Source: Stenogyne calaminthoides (lineage: Eukaryota; Streptophyta; Magnoliopsida; Lamiales; Lamiaceae). Taken from it: 64,000 nucleotides of DNA. The notes beneath the pieces are model-generated. The model was not told the origin of the DNA. It ran no database searches and worked only from the letters and a program-made list of their open reading frames with translations. The stretch covers positions 496,001 to 560,000 of the forward strand of contig JBBCBC010000012.1 of assembly GCA_037126765.1 (NCBI GenBank), given 5' to 3'. Positions 46,641 through 57,484 of the stretch are shown piece after piece. The first letter of the stretch is position 1. Each line of letters opens with the position of its first letter. The translations under genes were made by a program, and so were the position numbers.

Positions 46641-47118
46641 AAAATTACCTATATATGGAGGAGCTAGGGCGATGGCGGCAAGGAGCTAGAGCGTCAACGG
46701 CGGCAAGGAGCTAGAGCGACGGCGGTAGAGGGAAGAGGAGGGCGACGACGCGTGGGTTCGATTTGGGGGAGATACGTTCGATTAATTGGGGGAGAGGGAG
46801 GCGACGGCGCATGGGCGATTTGGGGGAGACGAATTTGGAAGACACGAATTTGGGGGGAGATAATGCTTCTGGAATCGCGCATTTGGGTTTTGACTGAAAA
46901 CCGAGCTCTTGGACAGCGGTTATAAACTGCATTCCAACTGTCTAGGTGAGTTTGCATAGTGGTTTTCAATCGCTTTCCAAGTGTAATTCTTGGACAGCGG
47001 TTGTAAACAGCTGTCTATTTTTTTTAAAATAAAACGGCTCTTCAAGCTATATCTTGGAGAGCTGTTTGAAAAAAGGGTTGTCCAAGTGCAGCTGTGCAAG
47101 CTTAAATGTGTAGTAGTG
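46641..47118. repeat. CACTA subterminal region and terminal repeat
   Basis: A GC-rich GGCGG/GGGGGAG leader (46665-46860) is followed by repeated words TTGGACAGCGGTT(A/G)TAAAC (about 46911 and 46988), TTGGAGAGCTGTT and GTCCAAGTGCAGCTG in both orientations, then the terminal CACTACTAC complement. Such repeats are the TNPA-type binding sites of CACTA elements. Open frames here are artefacts. Confidence 0.72.
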
Positions 47119-47146
47119 ATTTTTAGTCAATTCTAATTTAAAAAGT

Positions 47147-47967
47147 TCTTTTTTGTCAATGAGTTTAATTTTTTTTCTTTTCTAGCCAAGATAATATTTT
47201 TTTTATCAATTATACCTAATCCCTCTTTTTTAAAAAGACCCGCTCGTTTGTTTTTTTTTCCTTTCATTTTTTATTTTCTTCTTCGCTACTACACCTTTAC
47301 CCACTCTTTTTTTTCTTTCAATCCCCTGAGCTTCAACAAAATGTGGTACGAGGTGAATTAATGGTGTACGAGTTTAAATAAAATATGGTACGAGGTGAAT
47401 TAATGGTGGTACGGGCTTCAATAAAGTGTGGTACGGGTGAAAAAATGGTGGTACGAGCTTCAATAAAATGTGGTACGAGGTGAATTAATGGTGGTACGGG
47501 CTTAAATAAAATGTGATACGAGGTGAATTATTGGTGGTACGGGCTTCAATAAAGTGTGGTACGGGTAAAAAAATGGTGGTACGAGCTTAAATAAAATGTA
47601 GTAGGAGGTGAATTAATGGTGGTACGACCTCAATAATGTGTGGTATGGAGTAAATTAATGGTGATACATCCTTAATAAAGTGTGGTACGAGGTGAATTAA
47701 TGGTAGTAATTAAAATAAATGTGGTGCGAGATGAATTAATATTTGAATATGGTGTAATATTAGAGTGTTGATCGGATGAGGTAGAGAGAAAGTTATTCTA
47801 ATTTTTTAGGAAAAAAAAACGATATTTTTTTTAAGAATGCAACTATTTTTTTTCCTATTTTATTTAATTCTTTTAATTAATTAAATAGGGGTATAAGAGT
47901 CTAAATAATAATTATCTTGGCTAGAAAAGAACAAATTGAAATTTAATGACATAAAAGAATATTTACT
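47147..47967. mobile_element. foldback element carrying a minisatellite
   Basis: Inverted repeats of about 60-100 bp flank it. The left arm contains CTTTTCTAGCCAAGATAATA (about 47178-47197), the right arm its complement (about 47909-47929), with imperfect pairing on both sides. The interior is the 42-bp tandem array. No coding region and no clear target duplication. Confidence 0.68.
47338..47757. repeat. 42-43 bp minisatellite, about 10 units
   Basis: The unit is roughly 'aaaatgtggtacgagg' 'tgaattaatggtggtacg' plus 'ggcttcaat'. Two sub-types exist: most units have GAGGTGAATTAATGG, while units 3 and 6 have GGGTGAAAAAATGG or a near variant. This suggests a three-unit higher-order period of about 127 bp at the left end. 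Later units are more degenerate. Confidence 0.88.
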
Positions 47968-48570
47968 TTTACATTGGGCTATTTATAATTCCTATAATTT
48001 TTGGTACTTTTCGTGCCCTAATTTATGATGTATCATCGTTCCTATGTATGGATTTTATGATGTATATCTGTACGAATGTGGAGTATTACTTCGTCGTAAG
48101 TTTTTGGAGTTTGACGGTAGGTTTTAGTGTTTTTGCATTGATTTTGATTTTGGAAACTTCATCAAAATTGATTCAACGTATATTCGATACGCCATACTGT
48201 TTTTTTTTTTTGTGCCGGGCAGTTGCATTATTGCAATGATGTTTCTGGCCAATGGGTTTCTTGGACGGTATTTAGTGCAAAAGACTGGTTCGTTCTCTCC
48301 TAATATATTTCAGTTGAAACTTGATACCCCAAGTGCAACAGTATGCTTTAAAGATAATGCATTTTGATTTTAATTCCAGTTTGTTGGGTTTTAGCTAAGA
48401 CCGATTCTCAAAGTTTTAGTTTCTTTCCAAGGCTTTGAGGATTGTCATCACCACCTTTAAAATGATGGACGATTTTGGCCAAGTGAATTCTTGCATGGAC
48501 TTTTTAATTCCAATACATTGAAATTTAATAGTCTTTTGTACTCCCTTTCTATAGTTTGGTTTTTTTTAGG
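47968..48570. other. unassigned spacer
   Basis: Non-coding by inspection. A short frame at 48048-48239 is hydrophobic with no recognisable domain. Confidence 0.45.
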
Positions 48571-49680
48571 ATTAAACTTTTTGTAGTCCAATAATTTGTC
48601 ATCGTTTTAAAATTGATCCCGATTGTTTTGACTTTTTGATTTTGATCCTATAAATTTTTTAAAATTTTGAAATTAAGTCAATTAATGCACATGTGGCACT
48701 TTGTTTGCCCTTTTTTTTTTTTACATGTGGGAATGTTGATTGAATTTTTATATTAAAGTGACATTATTTATTTTAATATTTCATTAAATTATTAAAAATA
48801 AATTTTTGATTATTTAAAAAAAATTAATATATTCTCAAATTATGTTACTGGATTTTTTTGTATAAAAATTTATATATATATAGATAAATTTATAATTCTA
48901 TTAATTAAAACGTTTAATTGCCCTAAAGCAAATCAAATTTTGCTAAATTATTTTGAAAATAAATTAAAATCTTTAAAATATCTTAAAGAAAATTTATTAC
49001 AAGAAACTTATGACAATTAAATTTGTAAAATTAAAAATCTAAGATTTTAAAATGTAATATAGATAAATTAAATGGTAAAAATATTAATTTAAATTTAATT
49101 TTAGAAAGGCTATAGTATAACTTTTTTTTTAAAAATTATTTTAATTTATTTATATTACAGCCTTTTCAAAATTTTAAATTTTTTTATTTTTACCAACATA
49201 ACTGTCATAAGTTTTATTTTTTTCACTTTCAATTATTTCAAAATTTTTACTTTAATTTTTAAAATGATTTAGAAAATTTTGATTTATTTTAGGGTATTTA
49301 GATGTATTATGAAAATTAATAGTAATTTTCTTTTAAAAAATATATTTTTTATAAAAATAATCCAGTATCATAATTTTATAAATATAATCCAGTAACATAA
49401 TTTGAAGAGTATATAAATTTTTATTTTTTTCTACTAATTTGATAAGTTATTAAAATAAATAATGTCACAACATAAAAAACCAATCAACATTGCCACATAT
49501 AAAAAAAAATCAAACAAAATGCCACATGTGGTCAATTGACTGGATAGATAACCTACAATAGCATGTCACAAGGATCAATTTAAAAAAATTCACAAATCTA
49601 CATGATCAAATTCAAAAGGTTAAAACAATCGTGACAAATTTTAAAATGATGATAAATTATTGGACTACAAAAAATTTAAT
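48571..49680. mobile_element. 1.1-kb long-hairpin foldback element
   Basis: The left end (ATTAAACTTTTTGTAGTCC...) and right end (...GGACTACAAAAAATTTAAT) are inverted complements. Pairing continues inward through TGCCACATG and CAAATTATGTTACTGGAT and their complements. Nearly the whole element is two ~540-bp arms with a short centre near 49125. Extremely AT-rich, no coding region. Confidence 0.85.
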
Positions 49681-49910
49681 TTTTTTTTTTATTGCAAGTT
49701 GCCGATATGTTTATTGTGACATGGTCGATTTTCTATGTTAGACGTCTGTAAATTGCAGCGAGTTTTTTTCCAAAGAAGTTCAATTTCTCGAGTCACTACT
49801 CATCTTCTTGATAAACTGAATATGCATATTGGTAATAAGTGAAACTGTGAACAATTATAAATTCATGTTTAGCATATATTTTCTTGAGTAGGCCTCCCAT
49901 GAAACTTATA

Positions 49911-50091
49911 TCCCCTATATTACTAATAGGGAGTTTTTCTTGATGATGTATCAACTCTAAATTGATTTAACCTATGTGTCATTCTAGGAGAAGTTTAGAG
50001 TACTTGTCATTAATAATAAATCCTACATGTCACTAAAAATAAATCATATGTGTACTTCTATTTTTGTATATCCTAAACAATTTCCTATATA
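49911..50091 (+). mobile_element. Helitron 5'-end fragment
   Basis: A|TCCCCTATATTACTAATAGGG has the Helitron 5' form (TC...TAYTACTAATAG after an A). It breaks off where another Helitron begins. Confidence 0.55.
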
Positions 50092-50746
50092 TCCCTCTAT
50101 ATACTAATAGGGAGTTTTTTTTTCCATGATGTGCCAACTCCATGTTAATTTAATATATGTGTCATTCAATGAGAAATTTGAGTACACATGTCATTTTTAT
50201 GTGTTATTTTTATAAAATGTGTAATTTGTATTTATTATTTTATGTTTTATTTAATTATATAATATTATTCATTTATCTTTTTTTTGGTAAATTTTTTTTT
50301 ACTTAAATAAAATATTCATTTTAAATGTATTTTATCTTAGTGTGAATTATATTCAATTATTAATTTCCTAATAAATTATTTTATTTTATAATTGCTCTTA
50401 TGTATATTTTAACATAATTTATGTGGCAAAAATATTTTATATTATAATTCATTCACTTTTTTTAAAATTATTACATGTTAATTAATTTATTAGTTTTTTC
50501 TTAGTCGATTTATTTTGTTTTGATTTGTAGGTTTCAACTTCATATTAACATGGATAAATAATATTTGACACAATAATCTTATTCAAAGGTTTAAGAAAAT
50601 TTACTAATATACACCTTAAAAAATTATTAATTCATATTTAGTGCATTTATGTACATATTTATATTTTTAATTATTAAATATATTATTTATTGAAAATGTT
50701 GCAATTTTTAATTAGAAAACCGTGTAACACTCGGGCACTAAACTAG
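50092..50746 (+). mobile_element. non-autonomous Helitron (655 bp)
   Basis: It starts TCCCTCTATATACTAATAG after an A and ends CTAG before a T. An imperfect hairpin, CCGTGT-AAC-ACTCGG, lies 8 bp before CTAG. 5' TC, 3' CTAG, subterminal hairpin and A/T insertion are the Helitron signature. No coding region. Another Helitron-like start (ATATTACTAATAGAAAC) follows directly. Confidence 0.8.
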
Positions 50747-51123
50747 TATATTACTAATAGAAACTTCAATTTGATGATGTGTCGCTTTATGGTTAATTTG
50801 GATGACGTGTCGTTTTGAGGTTGTTTTGGACGATGTGTCACATTTTATTGTATTGATGTATCATTATTATATATAAAATACTTTTTTTTTAATTTGATCT
50901 AAAACAAAAAAGAATCATACGCTAAAGAAACCTACCATAATCTAATTATGTTATCCGCATACACATTGGCAACAAAAAAAAATAAGGGCATTACAATTGT
51001 TTTGTTGTTGTATGATACTGAAGACATCCATCTCCTTGTCAAAAAAAAAAAAAATACATCTCTCCTTACGAAGTATGCCAACTTTTTTTATTGATATGTA
51101 TTATTTTCTGGGTGGTACATTTG
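50747..51123. other. spacer with a third Helitron-like 5' end
   Basis: TATTACTAATAGAAAC (from about 50749), then TGATGATGTGTCG words resembling the Helitron heads at 49911 and 50092. No 3' end was found for it. The remainder is AT-rich. Confidence 0.4.
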
Positions 51124-51245
51124 TATGAGACGGTCACACGATAAAATGGGGTATAATTTGGAAATTGACATTTTTAACGTTTTGAGAGAAATGGATGTAA
51201 TTTGTGCTAAGTTGTACCACATCTCATGCATGAGACCGTCTCATA
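51124..51245. repeat. small MITE with TATGAGACGGTC ends
   Basis: TATGAGACGGTC at the left and GACCGTCTCATAT at the right are inverted complements about 120 bp apart. I believe GAGACGGTCTCA-type ends recur in many eudicot intergenic regions. Confidence 0.55.
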
Positions 51246-51410
51246 TGAATTTTTGTCACTTTCTGGTCATATTTGTTAAAATGATATCTAAATAATAAAG
51301 AATAGACATACAACGTTAAATAGATAAAAAAAATTATAATTATTTAGTTGATTATGTATCCCAAATTTAAATAATAAGATCTAAATAATGCATATTTAAA
51401 TAGTATCATA

Positions 51411-51740
51411 CTCCCTCCGTTCCATACTTGTTTACCATTTTTCTAAATGGTCCGTCTCATACTTGTTTACCAATTTTCATAAAAGGGAATAAAACAACTA
51501 TACCCTTTTTAACTATCCCCTCCCAACATCTCAAAATTACATCACATACTATTACTTTTACCTACAAAAAATCATCTACTTTAATAATAAAGTAAAAAAA
51601 AACCTACAATTCCCTTAACCAAAAGCCACTTTATCATTTAAAATTATAATAAACAACACTCACATTAAAACTCGTGTTGAAATCATATTAAAACTCGTGT
51701 TGAAAGCAAAGAGATAAATAAGTATGACTAATAACTATCC
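51411..51740. mobile_element. Stowaway-like MITE, right end decayed
   Basis: It starts CTCCCTCCGTTCCATACTTG after TA. An expected complementary end (CAAGTATG...GGAGGGAG) is only partly visible (aataagtatgact, about 51718-51730). Confidence 0.6.
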
Positions 51741-51965
51741 ATTATTTAGTTACCTAATAATTATCCATTATTACATGTTAACATTTATTCATAAATAGAG
51801 AAATAGATTTAATATTATTTAAATTAAAAGAGTATAATTTATTTTTTCAAATTGCTAATATGCCAGGTTCAAGATCCAGTGGTATTCACTGCACAACTAA
51901 TATACTTTTCCACATTACAATTATCATGTAAACGAACTTTTACTATATATAACTAATACCTTCTC

Positions 51966-51973
51966 TATAAATA
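51966..51973 (+). promoter_or_regulatory. TATA box of the defensin-like gene
   Basis: TATAAATA 38 bp upstream of the ATG at 52011, giving a very short 5' UTR. Confidence 0.6.
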
Positions 51974-52010
51974 AGCGTAGGACTCCATATACATATTCAT
52001 TAAATTAGAG

Positions 52011-52399
52011 ATGGAGACCAAAAACCGTATTTTCATTGCTCTAATTGTTGTGGCTTTGCTACTAACAACAGGTTTTTTTCTTTTGTTTACATCATTTAAT
52101 TAATAAAATTTTATATTTTTTAATGCTTTATATAAAAAGACTCGATTTAATTATTGAGTTTGAAATTTTTAGCTTCATCTCAATTTTTAAATATATCATT
52201 ATATGTGATTTTTTTTTTAACAGTGAACAGTCAAGGATGGAGGGATCAAAGAGGGTTTGTACCACAAGGACTATGCCCAAAATTCAGTGATTGCAATAAG
52301 TACTGTTTGGATCATAACTATTCAAGAGGCGGAAAATGCAAATACACTTCACTAACTGATCATGTGCCTCAATACTATTTTTGTGGTTGCATTATATAA
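52011..52399 (+). CDS. defensin-like secreted cysteine-rich peptide, 2 exons, 78 aa
   Basis: Exons are 52011-52071 and 52224-52399, with GT-AG borders joined in phase 1. Residues 1 to about 23 form a signal peptide (METKNRIFIALIVVALLLTT, then VNS). The mature ~55-residue peptide has six cysteines, C38-x5-C44-x3-C48-x10-C59-x14-C74-x-C76. The C-x3-C and C-x-C pairs and the G-x-C in GGKC fit the cysteine-stabilised alpha-beta fold of plant defensin-like (DEFL/LCR) peptides. An intron right after the signal-peptide codons is also usual for that family. Such peptides act outside the cell in defence or in reproductive signalling. With six rather than eight cysteines it is not a classical plant defensin. 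Start and splice sites are unambiguous, the target is unknown, and no second copy is in the window. Confidence 0.87.
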
Positions 52400-53427
52400 T
52401 GATTATCGATGTTTAATTCTAGTATTCATGATATTAGGAAAAAAATTAATTAAAGAAAACTTAATAATATTGATTCTATCTTCGGTTTATTTGTTCTATT
52501 AATTTGTTCTTTTTATGCTTTCTATTTCTTGGATATAATTAATATCAATGAATCTAACTTAATTTATGGAAATAAAAATATTTATTTAAATGTTTGGTTT
52601 TGGATTTTTTTTTTTAAAAAAGATCCTTAACAGAGTTTTAAATCGAACCAATTTTCTTTTTAGAGTATGGTTTTGGTTGAACAAAAAAATTCAGATTATA
52701 CAAAATAGATGATTACGTCTCAAAAAGTCGTCTGTATCAATATATTGATGTATTAATAAAATTGATAGGTTAGTTCATTAAAAAAATAAATACCTTTAGT
52801 TCTATTCAAGCGTATGTGGTATTGTCCGAACCATTTATTTTATTTTATAAATTTCTAATTAAATTTTTGAAAATTCTAATTACTAATTTAATTTAAATAA
52901 AAATTAATAAGGGACAATCACGTTGTAAATACATCAAATATTCTGGACATTACTTGTTAATTATTAGTATTATTATTGAACTAAATGTCACATGGACTTA
53001 GGGTTTTTAGGAATACAAATTTCGAAGATTTCCTAATATATCTGTGCCTTCTATGTATTGTCGTGTGATAGAGATTCTCCTTGCTTGGTTGCCTCCGGAA
53101 TTGGGTTAACAAAACAAATTTGCGTTCTAGTGTTGCTTTGTTCTTATTCATTATTTTACAGTAATTTGTTCTTGTTTTTTATTTTACCATTATCAGCACG
53201 AGTGTTCTACCCGATTAAATTTTCGAAATTCACGACCCGTTTGAATTTTTCGCCAGGATTGGGTAAAATTTTTAAGTTTTTAATCAGCAAACTCTCGGTA
53301 ATGTTTTCCATGTTCTGCCCTTTTTCTTTATTTTATTTGTGTATATAATTCATGACCAATTTTTCTCGTATTTAGTTCATGAGTGTTGTGAATAAATTTA
53401 TGTGTGCGTATTATATATATATATATA
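52400..53427. other. 3' flank of the defensin-like gene and unassigned spacer
   Basis: AT-rich. A 96-codon frame at 53058-53348 is hydrophobic and sits in sequence with a retrotransposon-leader feel (TTATCAGCACGAG near 53191), but no LTR or pol sequence follows, so no call is made. Confidence 0.4.
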
Positions 53428-53917
53428 TAGTAATGATATAAAATCAACTATCTGATTTTTTATGGAACAGAGATTAATGACGCCATGCCAACTCATCATC
53501 CACATAATTAATTCTACTCAAATAAATTATAGAATGTTTTATAATATAATATATCATAAACCATGAACCTTAAACCCTAAATTATGAACCACTCGGGCCG
53601 GGTTTGGGTCCGGGCTGGGTAAAAAGAAAAATTGAACTCAACTGAAAAAATAAAATCGAACAGAAAAAAGAAATTAATTTTTTTTTTACCCGGCCGGACC
53701 CAACTCGGCCGGAACTGAACCCATCCCGAGTGGTTCATGGTTCACCCGACCCGAATGGTTCATGATTTAGGGTTTAAGGTTCATAGTTTAGGGTATAGTA
53801 TATTAATTCTACAATTTATTTAAGTAGAATTAATTATGTGGATAATGAGTTGGCATGACACGTTATTAATCTGGTTCCATAAAAAACCAGATAGTTGGTT
53901 CTATATCATTATTCTAT
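53428..53917. mobile_element. palindromic MITE with GC-rich loop (about 490 bp)
   Basis: Left arm TATAGTAATGATATAAAATC, then AACTATCTG and TTTTTTATGGAAC, pairs with the right arm's complement. Pairing continues via GCCAACTCAT, CCACATAATTAATTCTAC and AACCATGAACC. The loop carries GGGCCGGGTTTGGGTCCGGG-type words. It lies within TA repeats, so a TA-type target duplication is possible but cannot be fixed. Confidence 0.75.
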
Positions 53918-55271
53918 ATATATATATATATATTATGTTGTGCGGTGTGGCGCCATTTATGATAATGAATTAATTATTGTCGATACAGTGCTTTTTTTTT
54001 AAAGATAAAGATGAAATGTATTATCACAAGTACAAGGAATACTCATATTACCATACTATACAAATACAAGAAATCCGCTATTCCAACATATTATAACTTA
54101 GACGAGATGCACTATAATGGTTGGTTTTCCCAAATGTAAAAGGGGACTAGAAAAGATGGGTAATGAGCACGAATTCACTTCCACTAACAAAATTGTATTC
54201 CATCAATGAGCTCATCCAAGATGGGATTAGGCTTTTGATAGATTATGAATGATTATTCATTAATTTCATAGTTTTAATAAGATTATAGAGTTTATTTGGT
54301 TGAGCGGCATGCTGACCTCTCTATTAGATTATTAGTTTCACACATATATATCTTCAGATTAATTTATTCTAATAATCATGATAGAATCATTGTTTTGCCT
54401 TAACAATTGCAATTTCTTAACAATGCTGAAGGGTTTTTAGTGATATATATTCGATTGGAAATAGATATGTGGATTCGGCGAATGGCGCGATCATATATCA
54501 CACGCTTGAATTCATTCACAGGACACGATACTGTTTTCTATTTTAGGTTGGTATTATAAAACTGCTGGGGAAAGATTATTAGTTTTAATGGACAATGAAA
54601 TTCAAAGGTTTGTTTGTGCTTTACAATGCAATGCATATATTCAGAACTTGAAGTTTTCAACTTTCAAAAAAAAAAAAAAAAAAGAACTTGAAGTTTTCTG
54701 GCACACTATCAATAATTAGGAAAAGGAGGAGCGACTCTTTTTAATTTCTGCTGCATTTTATTTTTGACTAACCAACTCTTGTGTTGAGGATTTTTATGGA
54801 CTCAGTTGTACTGGAAACATGACCAAAGCTGATGGATTTGCCCCCATTTATAAGACCATGATGGAGATTGGATCGCGAGATCCAGTTTCCGTCATTAAAA
54901 TTATATATTTTAGTATTTGCGGCAGTATAATAAATTCTCATTAAGTACGCTTGATATATTTTCCAATTTTATCAAGGTACGATTTGGGGATCCTTTCCTT
55001 TCTACTTGGGCCCAAAGTCTAGGTTTTTCTTTTATGCAATTCTAGGACTAGTATAAATAAGTGTTCATTATGCATTGTAAGAACACACTTTGATTATTGA
55101 ATTATATAATAATTTTTAGGAGTTTTCCTGTTTATCCGAGACGTGTTCTCAACCCCCTTTGCTGACATTACACCCTGCATCATCTGGTATCTCTATTTAA
55201 ATGTTGGGACATGTAAAAAGTATTACTTGAGGTGGAATCAAAAGAATGTACAATACTACACAAAATCAGCA
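53918..55271. other. unassigned AT-rich spacer
   Basis: No gene found. It contains a poly(A) stretch flanked by a small direct repeat, AGAACTTGAAGTTTTC (54643 and 54683). The frame at 55143-55346 has no recognisable domain. Confidence 0.45.
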
Positions 55272-55646
55272 AGGGTGTGTTTGTTTTGGGCTTATAGTGG
55301 ACGGGGGAAATCCTGGACTTTGAAATCTAGAATTTTAAAATCCTAATGAATAGTAAATTTGTATGTTTGTTTTAAGATTATATAGTGTAGGATTATATAG
55401 GATTGTAAAAAAGTTGATTGATTTGTATTATTATATTATTATAGTAATGATTGAATGATTTAGTATTGTGTTGAAAATTGTGTAAAAATGATAATATTAT
55501 TATTAATGAGAATAGGTGCAGATGTAGGGTTTATGTTATGTTTTAAATTGGATTTTAAAATTCTGATTTTAGTATTTTATTAAATGGGTATGTGGAATTA
55601 TAAAGTCCAAAGTTCATCCGGAATAGTCTCAAAACAAACATGCCCC
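55272..55646. mobile_element. MITE immediately upstream of the WRKY pseudogene
   Basis: Left end GGGTGTGTTTGTTTTGGGC and right end CAAAACAAACATGCCCC are inverted complements about 375 bp apart. G-rich 'GGGTGTGTTTG' ends suggest a Harbinger/Tourist- or hAT-type MITE. Target duplication unclear. It occupies the place where WRKY intron 2 and the upstream exons would be expected. Confidence 0.6.
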
Positions 55647-55680
55647 AAAGGATGAGATCATCATTTTAAAAAATGTGAAG

Positions 55681-56578
55681 ATAGTTAAGGATGGATATCA
55701 ATGGAGGAAATATGGACAGAAGGTGACCAGAGACAACCCTTCTCCTAGAGCTTACTTCAAGTGCTCTTTTGCTCCCACATGTCCTGTTAAAAAGAAGGTA
55801 TACAAAAGTGTCTCAACTTTTTCTGAAAATAAATCACAATTGGCTTATAAAGAATGGATATTTTAGGGGAATAGAATCCAAAATTGTTGCATAACTTTTT
55901 ACCTTTTTAAAAATAGTCTTCAAAAAAGATTGATGTATGAAATTGATCACAATTCTTCGCGAAGTATGTCACTTTCGTTCGAAATTTGCTGGAATTGATG
56001 AAACGACACAGTTTTTTATCATGCATTTTAGTCGGAAATCTCCAAATTGAATTCTCACATGTAAGGCGCATGATTAAAAACAACGTCATTTCGTCAATTC
56101 CGGCGAATTTGGGACGAAAATTGTACAATTCACTGAAAATTGAGATTTCATACATCAAATTTTTTGGGACCATTTTGAAAAAGGTGAAAAGTTATGGGAT
56201 TATTTTGGATTCTATCCCGTATTTTAGTCATCAAGATTGAGTTCTAAATAGATGTATGTCTCAATAAAGGTTCAAAGAAGTGTGGAAGATTATGAAGGGG
56301 AACACAATCATCCACACCCACCAAAAGGCGAGACGAACGGGACCCCTAATCTTAGCTCGCCTCTAGGGAACGTGGCCTCATCTGCACCAACGATAACTAT
56401 TGATCTCACGAAGCCAAAGACTGAAGAAACGAGCAGCTTTAGAGGCAGAGTAGAGGCACCACAACTCCAACACTACTTTGTGGAACAAATGGCTTCTACT
56501 CTAACTAGAGAACCCACTTTTAAAGCAGCTTTGGCAGCTGCTATTTCTGAAAAGTTTCTTCAACCAAACAATTTGTAG
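55681..56578 (+). pseudogene. partial WRKY duplicate (exons 3-4 only, zinc finger damaged)
   Basis: 55681-55797 duplicates WRKY exon 3 (IVKDGYQWRKYGQK retained, donor intact). 56270-56578 duplicates exon 4 to the same TAG. The intervening intron, including its hAT-type MITE, and about 190 bp of 3' flank are also duplicated. No counterpart of exons 1-2 (EAR motif, zipper, NLS) precedes it. In exon 4 a 21-bp in-frame deletion removes QSIVVAT, so VEDQSIVVATYEGEHNH becomes VEDYEGEHNH. The finger is then C-x5-C-x16-H-x-H, missing a core beta strand. Both halves remain open, so the deletion and 5' loss are the inactivating changes. Transcription is unknown. Confidence 0.88.
55867..56218. mobile_element. 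second copy of the WRKY intron-3 MITE
   Basis: It begins GGGAATAGAATCCAAAAT and ends ATTTTGGATTCTATCCC, with perfect TATTTTAG on both sides (55859-55866 and 56220-56227). It was copied along with the WRKY segment. Confidence 0.8.
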
Positions 56579-56769
56579 AATGGTTGATTTTTGTACATTG
56601 AGGATATATTTGGAACCTAGAAATGAAGCAATTGGTGCAAATTCAATTCGAATGCGGAGTTTGAAGGGATTCAAACTCGAGAGATGATGAGAAAATTTGA
56701 GTTTTGATGACGAAAATATTTTATTTTTTGCGCTTGTTGATGAGTTCTTTTTCGATCGGGACACCTATG

Positions 56770-57484
56770 TCTAGGAGTGGAAAATATACCGAAAATACTG
56801 GTATACTGGGCTTACCGCACTGAAATATACCGAATTTACCAGAATTTTCGGTATACTGGAATTTTCGGTGCGGTATGGTTACCGTACCGAATATTTCGGT
56901 ACGGTAACGGTATAAAATTTCAAAAGTCTTGGTATATTGGTATACCGAAAATATACCGGTATAACGAAATATTTTTCGGTAATACCGATATCCCGGCACA
57001 TTGGATATATAACGTACCATACTTAGGAAAACATATAATATATTTTTTTAACTTTTGCAATGTTATTGCCTTGTGGATTGAGTTTTTTATTTTATTTTAT
57101 TTGTATTTTATAAGACTACTGGTGTGTTCTATGGACCGGAGAATTTCTGCCTTTTGAATCTAATGATGTTGTTGAATTTGGGAATATCTTTATACATTAA
57201 GTGAGATATATGTTGTTAAGAGATTATTATTCATAAAATATAGAGTTTTTTAATAAATAATCAAGGTATGAAACGGTATCTTTTTATTAATTCGGTATGA
57301 AATCAGATATCACGTTAATTAAAGATATACCGAAAATTTTGGTACAGTACGGTATATCGAAATTTCGGTATGGTATACGGTATGTGATTTTAGCATATCG
57401 AAATTTTCGGTACGGTACGGTATGAATTTTCACATACCGTAAATTTCGATACGGTATACGGTATGACCGATACAGTACGGTTAT
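56770..57484. repeat. CGGTA/TACCG-rich repeat, interrupted by copia element 2
   Basis: Dense GGTATACCGAAAATTTCGGTA-type words in both orientations. The left edge is TAGGAGTGGAAAATATACCG. The same family occurs in inverted form at 3840-4285. The copia LTR begins directly at its right side (57485), so the rest would lie beyond the window. Confidence 0.65.

Larger units (their letters stand above)
42106..47118 (-). mobile_element. CACTA (En/Spm) DNA transposon, decayed and truncated
   Basis: The right terminus reads ...TGTAGTAGTG, so the minus strand begins CACTACTACACATTTAAGC. It is followed inward by subterminal repeats and then two minus-strand genes: a TNP2-type transposase (45843-42670) and the start of a TNPA/Ptta-type gene (42522-42106). 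The other terminus is missing because the second gene is cut at 42106 by a copia LTR fragment. Confidence 0.87.

Noticed and set aside
46694..46969. Pro/Arg-rich frames near 46.8 kb
   Set aside because: They lie in the CACTA leader and subterminal repeats, with low-complexity GC-rich composition.
53058..53348. hydrophobic 96-codon frame as a membrane protein
   Set aside because: It overlaps retrotransposon-leader-like sequence and has no recognisable family.
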